Positions 1-11,033 of a DNA stretch of 64,000 nucleotides are shown here, piece by piece. Source of the DNA: Heligmosomoides polygyrus polygyrus (taxonomy: Eukaryota > Nematoda > Chromadorea > Rhabditida > Heligmosomidae). The position numbers and the translations under genes were made by a program. The DNA lies in NCBI GenBank assembly GCA_947396885.1, contig OX377204.1, positions 2,666,001-2,730,000 on the forward strand, given 5' to 3'. Under the pieces are notes generated by a model. The model made no database searches, was not told where the DNA came from, and saw only the letters and a list, made by a program, of their open reading frames with translations. Positions within the stretch are counted from its first letter, which is position 1. Each line of letters opens with the position of its first letter.

Positions 1-3000
1 CCACCAACGCCACCTCCACCTGTTCTTCCAAAACCTCATCCGAGGCCTTTGCCACGTCCGCGACCACATCCACCTCCACACGTTCTTCCACCACCTCCAC
101 CTCCACATGTTCTTCCAAAGCCTCATCCGAGGCCTTTGCCACCTCCGCAACGACCTCCACCTCCACACGTTCTTCCACCACCGCCACCTCGGCGACACCA
201 TGAGAAAACGACAATGAGGCCGACGAGGTGGTCAAGGAGAACGAGGCACCGGCCAAAGCATCCAAGGACAACACGAAAAACTACTACTACAACGACTACG
301 ATGACGACAACGACGCCAACTACAACAACGGCTACGGAGACCCTATCAGAAACAACAACAATAACAGAACTGCAGCCAGCTCCAGCCGTCACAGTCCCAC
401 CTTTAGTGCAAACCGAGCCACCTTCAGTGCCAGAAACACCAGGCGGCGAGCAAAGCGAGCCACCTTCAGTGCAGGAAACACCAGGCGGAGGGCAAACCGA
501 GCCACCTTCGGTGCCAGAAACACCAGGCGGCGAGCAGCCTTCGCCACCGCCGGCCACTGAAGAAACTACTGAAGACTTTGGCGGACAAGAGGTAATTTCA
601 ATACAATTCCAACGTATCCCTTTAATTATGCGCGAAGCTTTTATTAAACTTTTCCCACTACTAGCTCACCTTTGATATTTGTTGTACAGCTAGAAGCAGT
701 GAAAAGCACTGTATGTCGGAAAACTACACTTGCAAAACGAATAACAGATTTCCCTTCCTCATGGGGCACTACTTCCAAATTATTATTTTAGCAGAAAACT
801 AACTAGATGTGCTCATGAAATGATGGGTGTCCTCCATGAGTTGAGGAAAAAGCCTTGACCGTTTTTTCTTTTTTCTCTTTTTTTCTTTTTTTCGTGTAGG
901 TCTTGTGGACCTATACTATTTGGGAGGGCTGAGACAGCTATGTCCGCGCTGTTATACCAGCACACCATCTCGACTGAATTTAACTGATAACCATCCATTT
1001 TATGGTGCAGCAAAAGTAGCTTTCGGGCTTGTTCAAGGGAGGCAATGGTGAGTCAAAACATCACGCTCCCCCTCCGACTGGCTAGATCCAGACGCGTTAG
1101 AGGATTCGGTTCAATCCCAAGGGAGGGGCACCTTAAACTGGAATTGGACGTCCTACCGCTCGTTCTCGGAAGCAAGTCCAATCATGACGTGGCCCTCAGT
1201 GTCTTCTGGGAAGGCCAATCAGTAACGGAAACATTGAAAAACACAGAAATTAGAAAAAACGAAGGCGCAAAAAAGCACCTAGGTACGTCCCAGGCGTCTC
1301 CGGGTCGTCTCTACGTTTCGCCCGGCAAATGAGTCGACGCGCACGCCTTCGAACTGGCGCGGGAATTTAAACAAGGATTACGAGTGGAGCCGCTGGAGCC
1401 TCTTCATGGTTTCATAACTATTTTTTCTCAATATTCCAGGAACTGGACCCGCTATTTCCTCGGTAGGGCATCAGGGTGGCTCGTCCATATGTTATGTTGC
1501 ATGTGTTTATCCTAAAATAGGGATGGTTTGCAAGTGTATACAGGGGTCCCCCCTTTGGGATTGAACCGAGGATTCATACAAAATGTAACGGATTTTTTTT
1601 AACGAAAGTTACCTAGAGGAGTACATAAATTCATGATTTTCAGTACACGTAAAGCAATGGCCTTGTTTGACCACAACCAGCGTCTACTATGAATCAATAC
1701 ACGGTCCCTGATCGCCAACGATATTGCCAAGATCTGCGCCGCATTCAAGGAAGAAACCGTCGCAAAATCCGCTGTTCATGGACCACCGCTTCCGATATGG
1801 CGATATTTCTTTCAAAAATCAACCATTTTCTGAAAGCCCTACTGCCTCGAAAGAGACGAGACTCAGCGGATTGCCTTGGAAGAGAGGCCAAGTCTCTACG
1901 ACGATGAGTGGGCCCAGTAGACCGAAAGTCAATCATCTTCACGGAGTGCTACGTAAAATTATTCAACATCGGCGTCGCACCAGGACCTGATAGCGAACTC
2001 TGGATATATGAACCCAACGTACGTTCCAGTATCGTTGAACTGGAGACAGACAACGACGACACACATTTGTAGAACGAGATAGCAATATAAAATTGTTGTA
2101 CTCACTTCTTTGTTCTAAGATCGAGTTCTGAACTAGACACTGGTATCGCTCGCCCCGCTTCGTTCTACTCAGTTGGAATGCAGGCGCGCTCTATCGCAAA
2201 AGTCTGCCCCCAATCCTCTGCGACGCGTCGCGTGGCGACGGCGCGACAACTGACAACCGCTACACCCACTACGCCGTCCACCACTGCAGTGAAGGCGCAT
2301 CATTGAGAGTTGTCCCGAGTCCGTCGCCGACGCGACGCGGGAATATACCAAAGGCCTTACGGTGGCCAGTCAATGAGCAAGTCCGTGCTTTTTTCTTCCC
2401 AAGCATGTTTGATACCAATTCACCGACACCGCAGGGATGGAAGGTTTGATTGGAAAGCGCAGAACCCGAACCACGAATCTTGGTTCGGGCCGGATGTGGC
2501 AGCCGCCGCTTCCTACGATCGTGCTAGTACGCGCCCAATAAGAAAAGTTGCAGGTTCGACTCACCTTCATAGTTTTGCACCCCCAGTCAATATTGGATTT
2601 CCTCAGAGGGCGAAGAAACGAAAACCAGTTTGTTTGTTAGATGTCAAGTGCATACTTGGACTAACTACTGCTTACTGCTACCTTATTTTACTATTTATAT
2701 GATTTTTTTTGGCGAAAGGATTGCATGGGTTTTTACGTCGAGCTTTCCTGACCATCGTACTCGAGACTGAGCAAAAAACACTGGTTCGCAGGTCCATCTT
2801 CGAGTCCATCTAACGATAAGTCCAACGAAGTTGAAAAATTAAAGAAGTTTTTGACTCAATAGAAACCGCCTATTAAATTCAATCGGGATGGAAAGTCATA
2901 AGCTGCAATATAACTGCCTACTCATCCGCACATCTAACTACATTTGTATATTTGATCCCGTTGTCGTGGCTTAAGTAAGGCTGGATAGGTACTGATAGTA

Positions 3001-4797
3001 AATCAGGATTGGGGCACTCCATAATCACTTGTAAATCACCCCTATTTGAGGATAAACAACGGTGTTGTGAGTGTAACAAACACTCACAACACCGTTGTGA
3101 GTGTTTGTTACACTCACAACGGTGTTGTGAGTGTAACAAACAAATGAGCTTCCCTAATGCCCATCCCAAGAAACAGCGGGTGCTGTCGCTGGAATATTGA
3201 GAAAACGAAGAGGCTCCGGCGGATCCGCTCCTAATCCCGTTTAAATTCCCGCGCTACCGTATGCGTGTGCGTCGACTCATTCACCGTGGTGCGACACGTA
3301 GAGGCGACCCGGGAACGCCTTGGACGTACTTTTTACTTATTACCAGCAGCGCCGCTGCGGCCTCTTCACGGTTTCATAACGAAATTTTTATATATTTCAG
3401 CGTCGGGATCGGAGATTTTTAACTTTTAAGGGGATCAAGTAAGGTAAGGTCGTCCTTGTGTTATGTTGTGTGTTGTATGTATTTATGGGTATCTAGGATT
3501 TTCAAGTGATTATGGAGTGCCCCGCTCCCCTTTCTTGAGATTGGACCATTTACACTAACATTCAATCACGACAGTCCTGACGGAAGCATGGCACAACTTT
3601 TATGTTTCATCTATTTTTTTTCGTTAAAAAAGCTATAAAACTTCTTCTCGCTAAATATGTTGACATGTGGTGAGCATTCAAAAAGTTTCTTTTCTTTCCT
3701 CACACCTTTAGAGCTCTTCACTTTTCGAGCCTTTTTCTTTACTTTGACATCCTTTGAGAACAAGGCTCTCGAAGACAGAAAAGTTTTACACTAACATTTT
3801 CACTATTTAGATGACAAATGTGTACTAAATATACCCTCATTCTAGACAGCCCGACTACCAACTTTAACCCTTTGCTATAATATCTAGTAGGCCATGTGAT
3901 GTTCCAGTCTTAAAATAAATACAGTAAAAGAGTTCTGTAGAGCTTATCAGGGTCTTCACGCGGCTTATAAATCTATGTTTTAGAAACCTACTGAGGAACC
4001 AAAGCATCAATTAAAACCCGGTTCAGACGGAAACGGAGGAACTAGGAAGACGAGGCAGGCAAAGTAAGAACTAGCGTGAGACTTAAAGCAAAGGGGCTAA
4101 GGGCTGTGAGCTTTGCTTTCGCCACCTCTCTAAGCCTTGTTTTCCCATCTCTAAGCATTGTTACCTTTATTACAGGAAAAGCGTGTTTTCTGAGAACCCC
4201 TTCCGTTCTATCACAGGATTTATACCCCGAGCAGACGCCCAGCGGCCTAATGTACGCCAGACGTCTGGTTAGGGGCTTTGCTCCCAAACCCCGAGAAGAG
4301 AACACTGAGCCCACCTTTTCTTCTTTAGGCGAGGAGGAAAACTTTTTGCACAACCTAATAGTAGTCGTTTTAACGAAATAATTTCCGCGAGAGTCAGTAG
4401 TTTCTATGCTATAACTTGCTAAAGTGTAGGTTGTTGTGAAGGTCTTCTGGACTAAATGCTCACGGAGGCATAGACAGGGTGGCAAAGTGAGAAATGGAAA
4501 GATTAATCTTCTCTGTGGAGTGAGCTAACGTTTGTGGACAGTAGCTCATTGAAATTTCATCGCAAGTCAATCTCAGACACTTCTAAGATTCAGCATTCAT
4601 ATGATACACTACTTTCTGGATGCACCTGTTTCAGTGGTGGAGCTATAGCTCTTCTTCTGTGTGGAACTCTGCTAACGATTATTCTTGCTGTTATCGTTGG
4701 CATTCTCGTCAAGATGCTGCTAGGAGACAAACAAGGCTCAAGCGGCAAGACGTCTAAAATGAGCAAAATGTCAGGAAAAAGTGGCCTGTCAAAATAG
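1..4797 (+). CDS. Membrane-anchored proline/threonine-rich secretory protein, copy A (5' end outside window)
   Basis: The frame is open from base 1 to a donor after base 591 (GAG|GTAATT). It encodes a Pro-rich stretch with HVLPKPHPRPLP-type repeats, an Arg/His patch, a long Thr run, then three copies of a 14-residue unit (TEPPSVPETPGGEQ type, about 406-540). The last exon ends at the stop 4795-4797 and encodes one transmembrane helix (GGAIALLLCGTLLTIILAVI) and a short Lys/Ser/Met tail. Its acceptor is either base 4588 (ctaag), which fits the phase-0 donor at 591, or base 4635 (gtttcag), which matches copy B but needs an unseen exon to fix phase. I read it as a mucin-like ectodomain held by a C-terminal anchor; no known family is recognised. 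Copy B at 17113-11034 is a convergent paralog. Its upstream exons lie beyond the window edge. Whether it still makes a protein is uncertain because of the phase question. Confidence 0.6.
1030..1580 (+). repeat. Dispersed repeat family A, copy 1
   Basis: This stretch lies inside the long intron of copy A. It contains a block (gagtcgacgcgcacgcc, then agcctcttcatggtttcata) that recurs at 3340-3420 and, reversed, at 15640-15990. A short piece (aatggtgagtcaaaacatca) recurs near 8370. No coding potential is recognised and the ends are not resolved. Confidence 0.5.
3011..3523. repeat. Terminal-inverted-repeat element with a palindromic interior
   Basis: The left end GGGGCACTCCATAATCACTT at 3011 is matched by its reverse complement at about 3504-3523. 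Family A sequence lies inside in both orientations (3200-3310 and 3340-3420), along with the hairpin at 3054-3142. No clear target duplication is seen. It looks like a non-autonomous DNA element inside the intron of copy A. Confidence 0.6.
3054..3142. repeat. Hairpin with a repeated arm segment
   Basis: The unit ACAACGGTGTTGTGAGTGT followed by aacaaac is present, then inverted, then repeated in the first orientation. The result is a palindrome followed by a duplicated arm. Two other loci in this window, at 40.8 and 60.2 kb, share this layout. Confidence 0.7.
4026..4500. other. Open minus-strand frame of 147 codons inside the copy A intron, unrecognised
   Basis: The minus strand is open from 4485 to 4042, unusually long for this AT-leaning intronic sequence. 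The translation has a basic middle (GLGAKPLTRRLAYIRPLGVC) and a hydrophobic end. No splice context, signal peptide or known motif was seen. It could be a fragment of a repeat or chance. I do not call it a gene. Confidence 0.2.
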
Positions 4798-4840
4798 GTG
4801 AACACTGATGTAAGACAACGGAATATGTGACGGTGTAAGC

Positions 4841-4846
4841 AATAAA
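4841..4846 (+). terminator. Poly(A) signal AATAAA of copy A
   Basis: AATAAA lies 44 bases after the copy A stop, in the context gcaataaacggttaaatg. The same context is kept in the 3' UTR of copy B, which supports its use in both genes. Confidence 0.6.
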
Positions 4847-5174
4847 CGGTTAAATGTTAGAAGTGTTATGCGCACATTTACACATACCTAAAGCTGAACA
4901 TCCGCTTTCTAAGAAGCGGGCTCGACATTGCTACACGTGCCGCAGGGAGGGGGCATGCATACGCTTGCGACTGTCGCGGCGGTTATCGCAAGCGACGCCG
5001 CGCTAAGTGCCGCAGGCTAGCCATTCCTGGCAGCACGGCATCCACGGGGACGTTGGTCCCGTTGCCTAAAAAGGTGCTCTAATGCGCCCGCGCCGCGACC
5101 GCCGGATTTCGCGGAGGTAGCTATCGCCCTACTTGTCGCGCCGCGGTGTCGCAGAAGTGTGCATGAGCCTACAG

Positions 5175-5392
5175 GGGTCGTTTGGTGTGCGCGCGACGCG
5201 CGACGCGATGCATGTGTAGTGGCCAAATTGATTGAGCCACGCGATCGGTCAATTCGGCCACTACACATGGCATCGCGTCGCGCGTCGCGCGCACACTAAA
5301 CGATCCCTAGTGGCATATTGATTGAGCGACGCGATCGATCAATTTGGCCACTTTACATGCCGTCGCGTCGCTCGGTGTCGAAGTATAAGCGG
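5175..5392. repeat. GC-rich palindromic MITE plus an attached half copy
   Basis: Bases 5177-5310 form a palindrome whose arms carry gtgtgcgcgcgacgcg and gtgtagtggcc. Its sequence matches the TTA-flanked MITE at 13760-13894 (tgtgtagtggcc, tcggccactacacatggc). Bases 5311-5392 repeat the right half. It lies just past the 3' end of copy A. Confidence 0.6.
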
Positions 5393-8300
5393 GGCCTTAC
5401 ACAGCTTAACACATTCACGACGAGACCGTTTTCGCACCAAATGCGCGCGACGACCGGCTTCTTTTTGATGCGGGCGGGTGCCCACTCATTTGTGTAGATA
5501 TCGCCCCTTGGTATGCCAAGAAGAAAGATATTAAGAAGATAGATATATAAGATATTGGGATATAAATATTAAGAAGATAAGTTGGATATAGATAAGATAT
5601 AAGATAAGAGATGTTGCCAAGAAGAAAGCTAGGAGAGTCCATACGCGCTGCTCCAGCTGCGAAAAATGTTTTTTGAGGTGTTTCAACGATAGAAAGTGCT
5701 CCTGTTGAATGATAGTTTATTGTCATAATCACTAAGAGCCTAGATTGTTGTTCAATTCATGTTCATCTGAAGTTTGCTCATCAATTCTAACCCAAAAAAA
5801 TCTGTGTTTATTGTGTATCAGTATTGGAAAAGTTCTTGTCTTCTTAGTTACGATAAAGCCAATCATTTTCTGCCTAAGCAACCCCAACATTGACTTGTTA
5901 CTATACGTAATTTGCGGATTTGAAAAAAAAATCGAACAGAAACATCAATAAAGTTCTTCCCAAAACTCCCCCGTCCACTCAAATGAGTGGATACCGTCGC
6001 GAATGTGTTAATAACATAGTGGCACTAAAGTGTTTGAACTTTGCCCAACGTTTTAAGAAGAGTCGTGTGCCAACTGAAATGCATTACAATACCACTAGTT
6101 ATGTACTATTATAACCGCCATGAACTGGGAGACAGGTTTTTGCTATTGTTAGTGGTTAGTACGATTGCATAAGGCAATTACGTTAGAAAGCAAAGAGAGT
6201 AACAACAAAAGAAAACACAGCGACGCAAATAGACAAACAGCGATAATTCTTACAAGCAATCATACTACTCAACCAATTTCAAGTCTAAGCAACCAACGTT
6301 CAACTCGGCTTCTGAATTGTTTCGTTGTTAGGAGAAACTGAAAGTGCTTAGAGAACTTCAAGTACAAACTACCTACTCTATAAGTGAAATGCATTGTTCG
6401 CAAATTGGCCGTGGTAGCTGTGGCTTACTGAAATTATGGCCGCTCTTATAAATGACCATAAAAGCCGTGACACTCAAAAACCCGCATGTTGAATTGGAAA
6501 TCAGATGTTCTCGAACGGCAAATTTTAACAAGGATGGGAATGGAAGCTGAAAATTTTTGCGGTGTTGAAGTAATGAACTAATGACTACCCTTGAAAAGGG
6601 TGGTCCTGACCTCAACGCTGTCCTCGCCTAATCGCGCCACACCCAACAGTAGGTACGGCTTTTCAGGCATTGGGAGTCATGAAGTACAAGTGACACTGAA
6701 AGTTTTATGTCCGCAGGAGATCAAACGGTGTTAAACACTGAGAGCACAAGGCAGTCCACCGCGTACAGAATAATAGATCAGTTGAAGGTGAAATTGCTTA
6801 TATTGGATCAGGCACCAAGAGGGGAAAGTCAGAAATTCACCGAAATCTGCGCACCGTTATAATTCCAAATCTCTACCATCTGGAACGCTTCACTTTATTG
6901 TCAGCTAGATCTTTATCACGTCTACAAAAATTGATCAGTTGGAGCTGAAACAGTTTCTAGTGAACCCGGCACCGAGCGGAAATTGGAGTAATGATGTTAA
7001 TCACCAAGACAGATTTTTGTTACAACCCGCAAAAGCGTTTTCGATTGCGTTATGTTGGACTGTTCTATAACCGGCTGCACTGGGAAGGATCCAGGAAGCT
7101 ACATTTCACAACTGCGAGGCGTAGTTTGAGGCGAAACTTTTTCTTATGAGAGCTGACACTGAGTTTGAAAAACTGATGAAGAGTTACGAGATTCCGCTCA
7201 ATTGCAAAATTATTACATCGGAGGGCTTTTTAAATAACAGTCTGACATCCTGGTTCATTTCCTCTTTTCCGTTCAATTTATTTCTTTTTTTATTAAGCGG
7301 TTTTAATCTCTAGCAGCTTTTCTGTCATAATTGCCAAATAGGCTTCGATCTTCTGCTGAAAGATAACAGGGCTGGACAGCTTTTAGATGAAATTCTGATG
7401 AGATTCAGATATTTGGCGTTCGCTTTAGTTCTGTCCCGCTTGTTATACCACCTAAATGCGTTATTACTAGTAGAGACTCTGCGCTGTTCAGTTATGCTGG
7501 CCTTTAAGTCGAGTTATTGCATATCCAGCGCCAGAGCCCTAGCGCAAAGGATTTATACCTGTAATACAAAATACCATATTTCTTTGAACTTATTTCGTTA
7601 AGCCTTTTTCTGCTTAAAGTACCTTTCTTCTTCTGCTCGATCTCCGAATTTAGATAGATCATACAAGTGCGGTTGGTCTGATTTCAGTTCCTGTGGAAGC
7701 ATCATAGGGAGGTAGCGCAATGTAGCAAATGCTCGCCTAGGTATGACCGGACTCCTTGGTGTTATCCTCTCTTCAGGTTGCTCGAGAGTGACTTCCGCAT
7801 ACTGGAACTCACACCATAGGTAACTGAATGCCAACGGCTGCACTTTTATTGTCTATGTCAATACCTTTTTTTATCAACCCTAGTTAAACCCTTCGACATT
7901 ATATTTTGTTTCGCCATACCGGCACTTTCTTTTTACTTAATTATTTTTCAAGCCTTTGCACTGGCTCTTCTGAAAGATCTGCAGAAATAATTTTGTTTAA
8001 TCCAAATGCAGCTCATAGTTTCGTCCGAATCGCTCACAACAATTTGTTGGTGTTAGTTGTTTTAAAGCCGATTTCTGTTGTTTTTTATCGTATCTTTTCT
8101 GTGTTTTTAATGGCGCACTATGGGTGCAATAATGAATGAATGAATCCCTTGCCAGACCAGTGGCCGCATTCATGAACACTCCCGCGAGCGTTCACTTCTT
8201 ACGGGAAGCGATCAGGTTTGGAGTTGTAAATAGTGCATCTATCCTAGCTACAAGTGGACAGCCCTGGGACGGCAGTTATATCTGCGTTACCATGCCAAGC

Positions 8301-8840
8301 CGCCCCCTCACCTCAATTTGCTTAAGAGCCGTCAATGGTGAAGCTCTCGTACAAGTTTAAGAGAGGGAATGGTGAGTCAAAACATCAGCTGTCCCACTTC
8401 CAACTAGGACAGAACCGAAATAGCTGTTCTTGAGAAAGATATGAACATGAAAACCAACCGCGTTTCGGGAGTGGCGGCAGGAGCAGGAAGGTAAGCAAGA
8501 TCTTCCCGCTCCTGCCGCTTCATCACGGCCACATGAATTCTCTATAAATAGTCTCCTAAGAACCACGAAGAATTTTAGTGAGCTCCATCATTCTGTCACA
8601 TATTATTTGTCCGTCAATGACGTTCATTTGTAAGTTAAGGCGTATGCGAGCGGATTGTTTCTACGATGTTTATTACAGAGGATATCACTAAAATGATAGG
8701 CCATCATCTGAATTCGAGGAATACTGATTGGATCAGAAATACATTGGATCAGGAATACCGCTTAAGCAGTATTCGAGAGCACAATGAGGGGGCAGGGCAT
8801 ACGTTTTGTCAGCTCTACCAGATAAGCTTCTGAAAAGCAT
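5393..8840. other. Intergenic stretch with no gene seen
   Basis: This is AT-rich sequence between the two convergent paralogs. There is a short agataagat-type simple repeat near 5520-5610. The longest open frames are unremarkable, with no splice-phase support, RNA gene or transposase motif. A family A scrap lies near 8370-8400. Confidence 0.5.
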
Positions 8841-8849
8841 TGAAAACCA

Positions 8850-8911
8850 GGCCTAATAGTTTATCTTCTTTGTCTCTATTAAAGTTACATAAGTCGTTGA
8901 TGAATCCGGCC
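8850..8911. repeat. Fragment of the GGCCGGATTC MITE family
   Basis: On the minus strand the end reads ggccggattcatcaacgact, matching the left ends of the elements at 24877 and 35186. A TTA at 8912-8914 separates it from the fold-back element that follows. Confidence 0.5.
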
Positions 8912-8914
8912 TTA

Positions 8915-9352
8915 GGAGTCTATATCAGCGGTAGGTCGGAACGGCCCAAGTGTTTATATGGACAGAACTCTCTGGGAAACAAAATGCTAATATCTCGACC
9001 CCAGTACAACTTTGCGAAGAACTAGGGACAATTGAAGTTCGGCCGTTGGCGAAGTTAACCCTCTACCTGCGTGCGGAGGGCGTGCTCAAGTTGGCTGAAA
9101 ACAGGGGACTACGCTGCTCCTCTGCCTTCTGCGCCACCGCCGCTCGCTTGTCGTTGCTGTTTCCAGCCAACTTGAGTCCGCCCTCCGCATGCAGGCAGAG
9201 GGCTAACGCCGCAAGCGGCCCAAATTCCGTCGTACCTAATTCTGCGCAGAGTTGAAGTGGACTCGAGACATTTGCATTTCGATGTTTATCAGAGGCAGAT
9301 CTGCCCATATAAAACACTTGGGTTGTTCCAACCTACCGTTGAGATAGTCTCC
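8915..9352. repeat. Fold-back MITE with TTA target duplication
   Basis: The two arms, each about 190 bases (8915-9110 and 9160-9352), are diverged reverse complements. TTA flanks both sides (8912-8914 and 9353-9355), as expected for PIF/Harbinger-type MITEs. The inward reading frames of the two arms encode similar peptides (QLCEELGT against QLCAELGT), a by-product of the symmetry unless a coding origin can be shown. Confidence 0.65.
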
Positions 9353-9939
9353 TTATTAGCAATTCCCTAAGGCGGTGCGAAAATTGAACACGGCGCGGAC
9401 GAGACGTCGGATACCCCTGGTTCCGGATTTTCGGGGCCTGGATGTGCTACTGCCTGGACGACTACCAAAAGGACGTAGGGTCCGCTCTTCCTTCGTTCTT
9501 TTGTTAATTCGCCGTAGACGACCTAGCCGCTGCTGTTAGCCTATCTAATGTTTTCTGCATTAAGGAAGAAGTGCTAAGAGGCATTATTCCATATTGATTG
9601 TCACGCTGTAAATTCTGTAGTCGGAAATTCTTTTTGATATTTATCGATAATTACAGTTGTTTGCTTGTCGCAGTGTTTTGCCGAATAAATCATTGTTTAT
9701 ACATCTGTGTATGTGTATTGGTGGTGAGGCCGGTTTTGTCCATTCCCACTACTGATCCGCCATAGTGTTGCTAGACACAGCGACACCAAAAACTATTCTA
9801 TAGTCCCTTGTAATTTTGTATTTGTCTTTGGCAGAATCTATATTCTTTCCAGATTATTTTGTTGCTTGTATCAATGATTGAAGCACAGCGTAGCACACCA
9901 GAGAGTATTTATGCGAAATTGCGAATTTAATCGCTTTGT
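9353..9939. other. Intergenic stretch with no gene seen
   Basis: No open frame with splice support, RNA gene or repeat end was recognised here. Confidence 0.4.
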
Positions 9940-10815
9940 GTTCCTTGCGGCTCCAGGACGTAACTCCAACGCGACGTTGCGCGCTAGCTGCATGCGATGT
10001 TGCGGCGCTGAAACGCGGACGTGCGCTTGGTGACGCATGGTTAGCCACGGAGCACGAAATCTTGCCAGTGTTTAGGTGCCTCCACTAGTTTTTTGACATT
10101 TATTGCTCCATCAAACACCTTAGTTACCTTAGCATGTTCAACCCCTCGTAGTACCACCACAGGGAGCCCCAAATGAAGCGAAAGAGGAACTCTCTCGGTG
10201 GAGGTGCTTGGAAGAAAAACGAAGCAGTAAAATGTCTCCGCTTCTGCTTGTAGATTGGAAAAATACGGAGGTCCATAGCGTTTGCCAAAAGGGTGCTTGC
10301 CAATGGTATTATGTGAACTATGACAAGTGAGTAGGTGACGGTCAAGTGTGGCGCAAAGTTAGAATTCAGGAAAAAGCTACGGAATAGTGCGCTCATCCTC
10401 CCCCCCCCCCCCACAGAAACTTACAAGCACTTGCTTCCGAAACTTCTAGTTAGTAATCCCTTCCCAGTTTTTCTTTCGAATTTCCCTCACCAGATCCTTG
10501 TCCGTCTTCCATCACTCATTTGGAATAGATTGAGTCTCATTCCGGCTGCACTTTGCCAACAACCACTCTCACTTCCTTACCAGGAGGCGTCAGATTTCTC
10601 TCATCCTCAACTTATGTCTCTTTGCTTCTTCTGCGCGGTCGACGTCGCCGGCAGACACTTTTGCACTCTAGTGAATAGTGAATAGCCCCTCTAGTGAATA
10701 GCCGTCCCTGTCGGAAGCGGTCCGACCGCGTCAACTCGTCCAATTTCGTCGCGCACCGCGCGCGACGCCAGGAGATTCGCGCGGAAGTTTGGAGTTATGT
10801 CTGCCCCGGTTTCTA
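9940..10815 (-). repeat. GC-rich dispersed element family C, copy 1
   Basis: Its two ends match the two ends of 51010-51565 in the opposite orientation. 9945-10050 (gcgacgttgcgcgc, ggacgtgcgcttggtgacgc) matches the right part and 10690-10812 (gggcagacataactccaa on the minus strand) matches the left part. Both ends begin with a related taactccaac motif, so they may be long imperfect inverted repeats. The middle holds a C run near 10400 and differs from the other copy. It ends just before the 3' UTR of copy B. Confidence 0.45.
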
Positions 10816-10963
10816 GCATCACCATCAACACAGAAGAGGGTGAGAGTGAGTATCGCACCGCACCTAGAGCGGCGTTCGCGAGAAGCTGTACAAAAATCTG
10901 ATACTTGGAGTAACGAGGCTCTGTCATAGAGATGTGAGAATGAGAGTATAAAGCATTTAACCG

Positions 10964-10969
10964 TTTATT
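10964..10969 (-). terminator. Poly(A) signal AATAAA of copy B
   Basis: On the minus strand the context is gcaataaacggttaaatg, the same as downstream of copy A, about 65 bases beyond the copy B stop. Confidence 0.6.
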
Positions 10970-11033
10970 GCGTAGACAGTCACATATTCGGTTATCATAC
11001 ATCAGTGTTTATTTAATATGACATTCCACTTTT

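Noticed and set aside
123..557. Minus-strand 144-codon open frame over the first exon of copy A
   Set aside because: It is a shadow of the Pro/Thr-rich repeats; Gly/Val-rich output is what the reverse strand of such repeats gives.
2345..2545. Possible coding frame at 2310-2702
   Set aside because: The stretch follows the tRNA-derived SINE body and head in reverse orientation (cggtggccagtcaatgagca, then gcttcctacgatcgtgctag).
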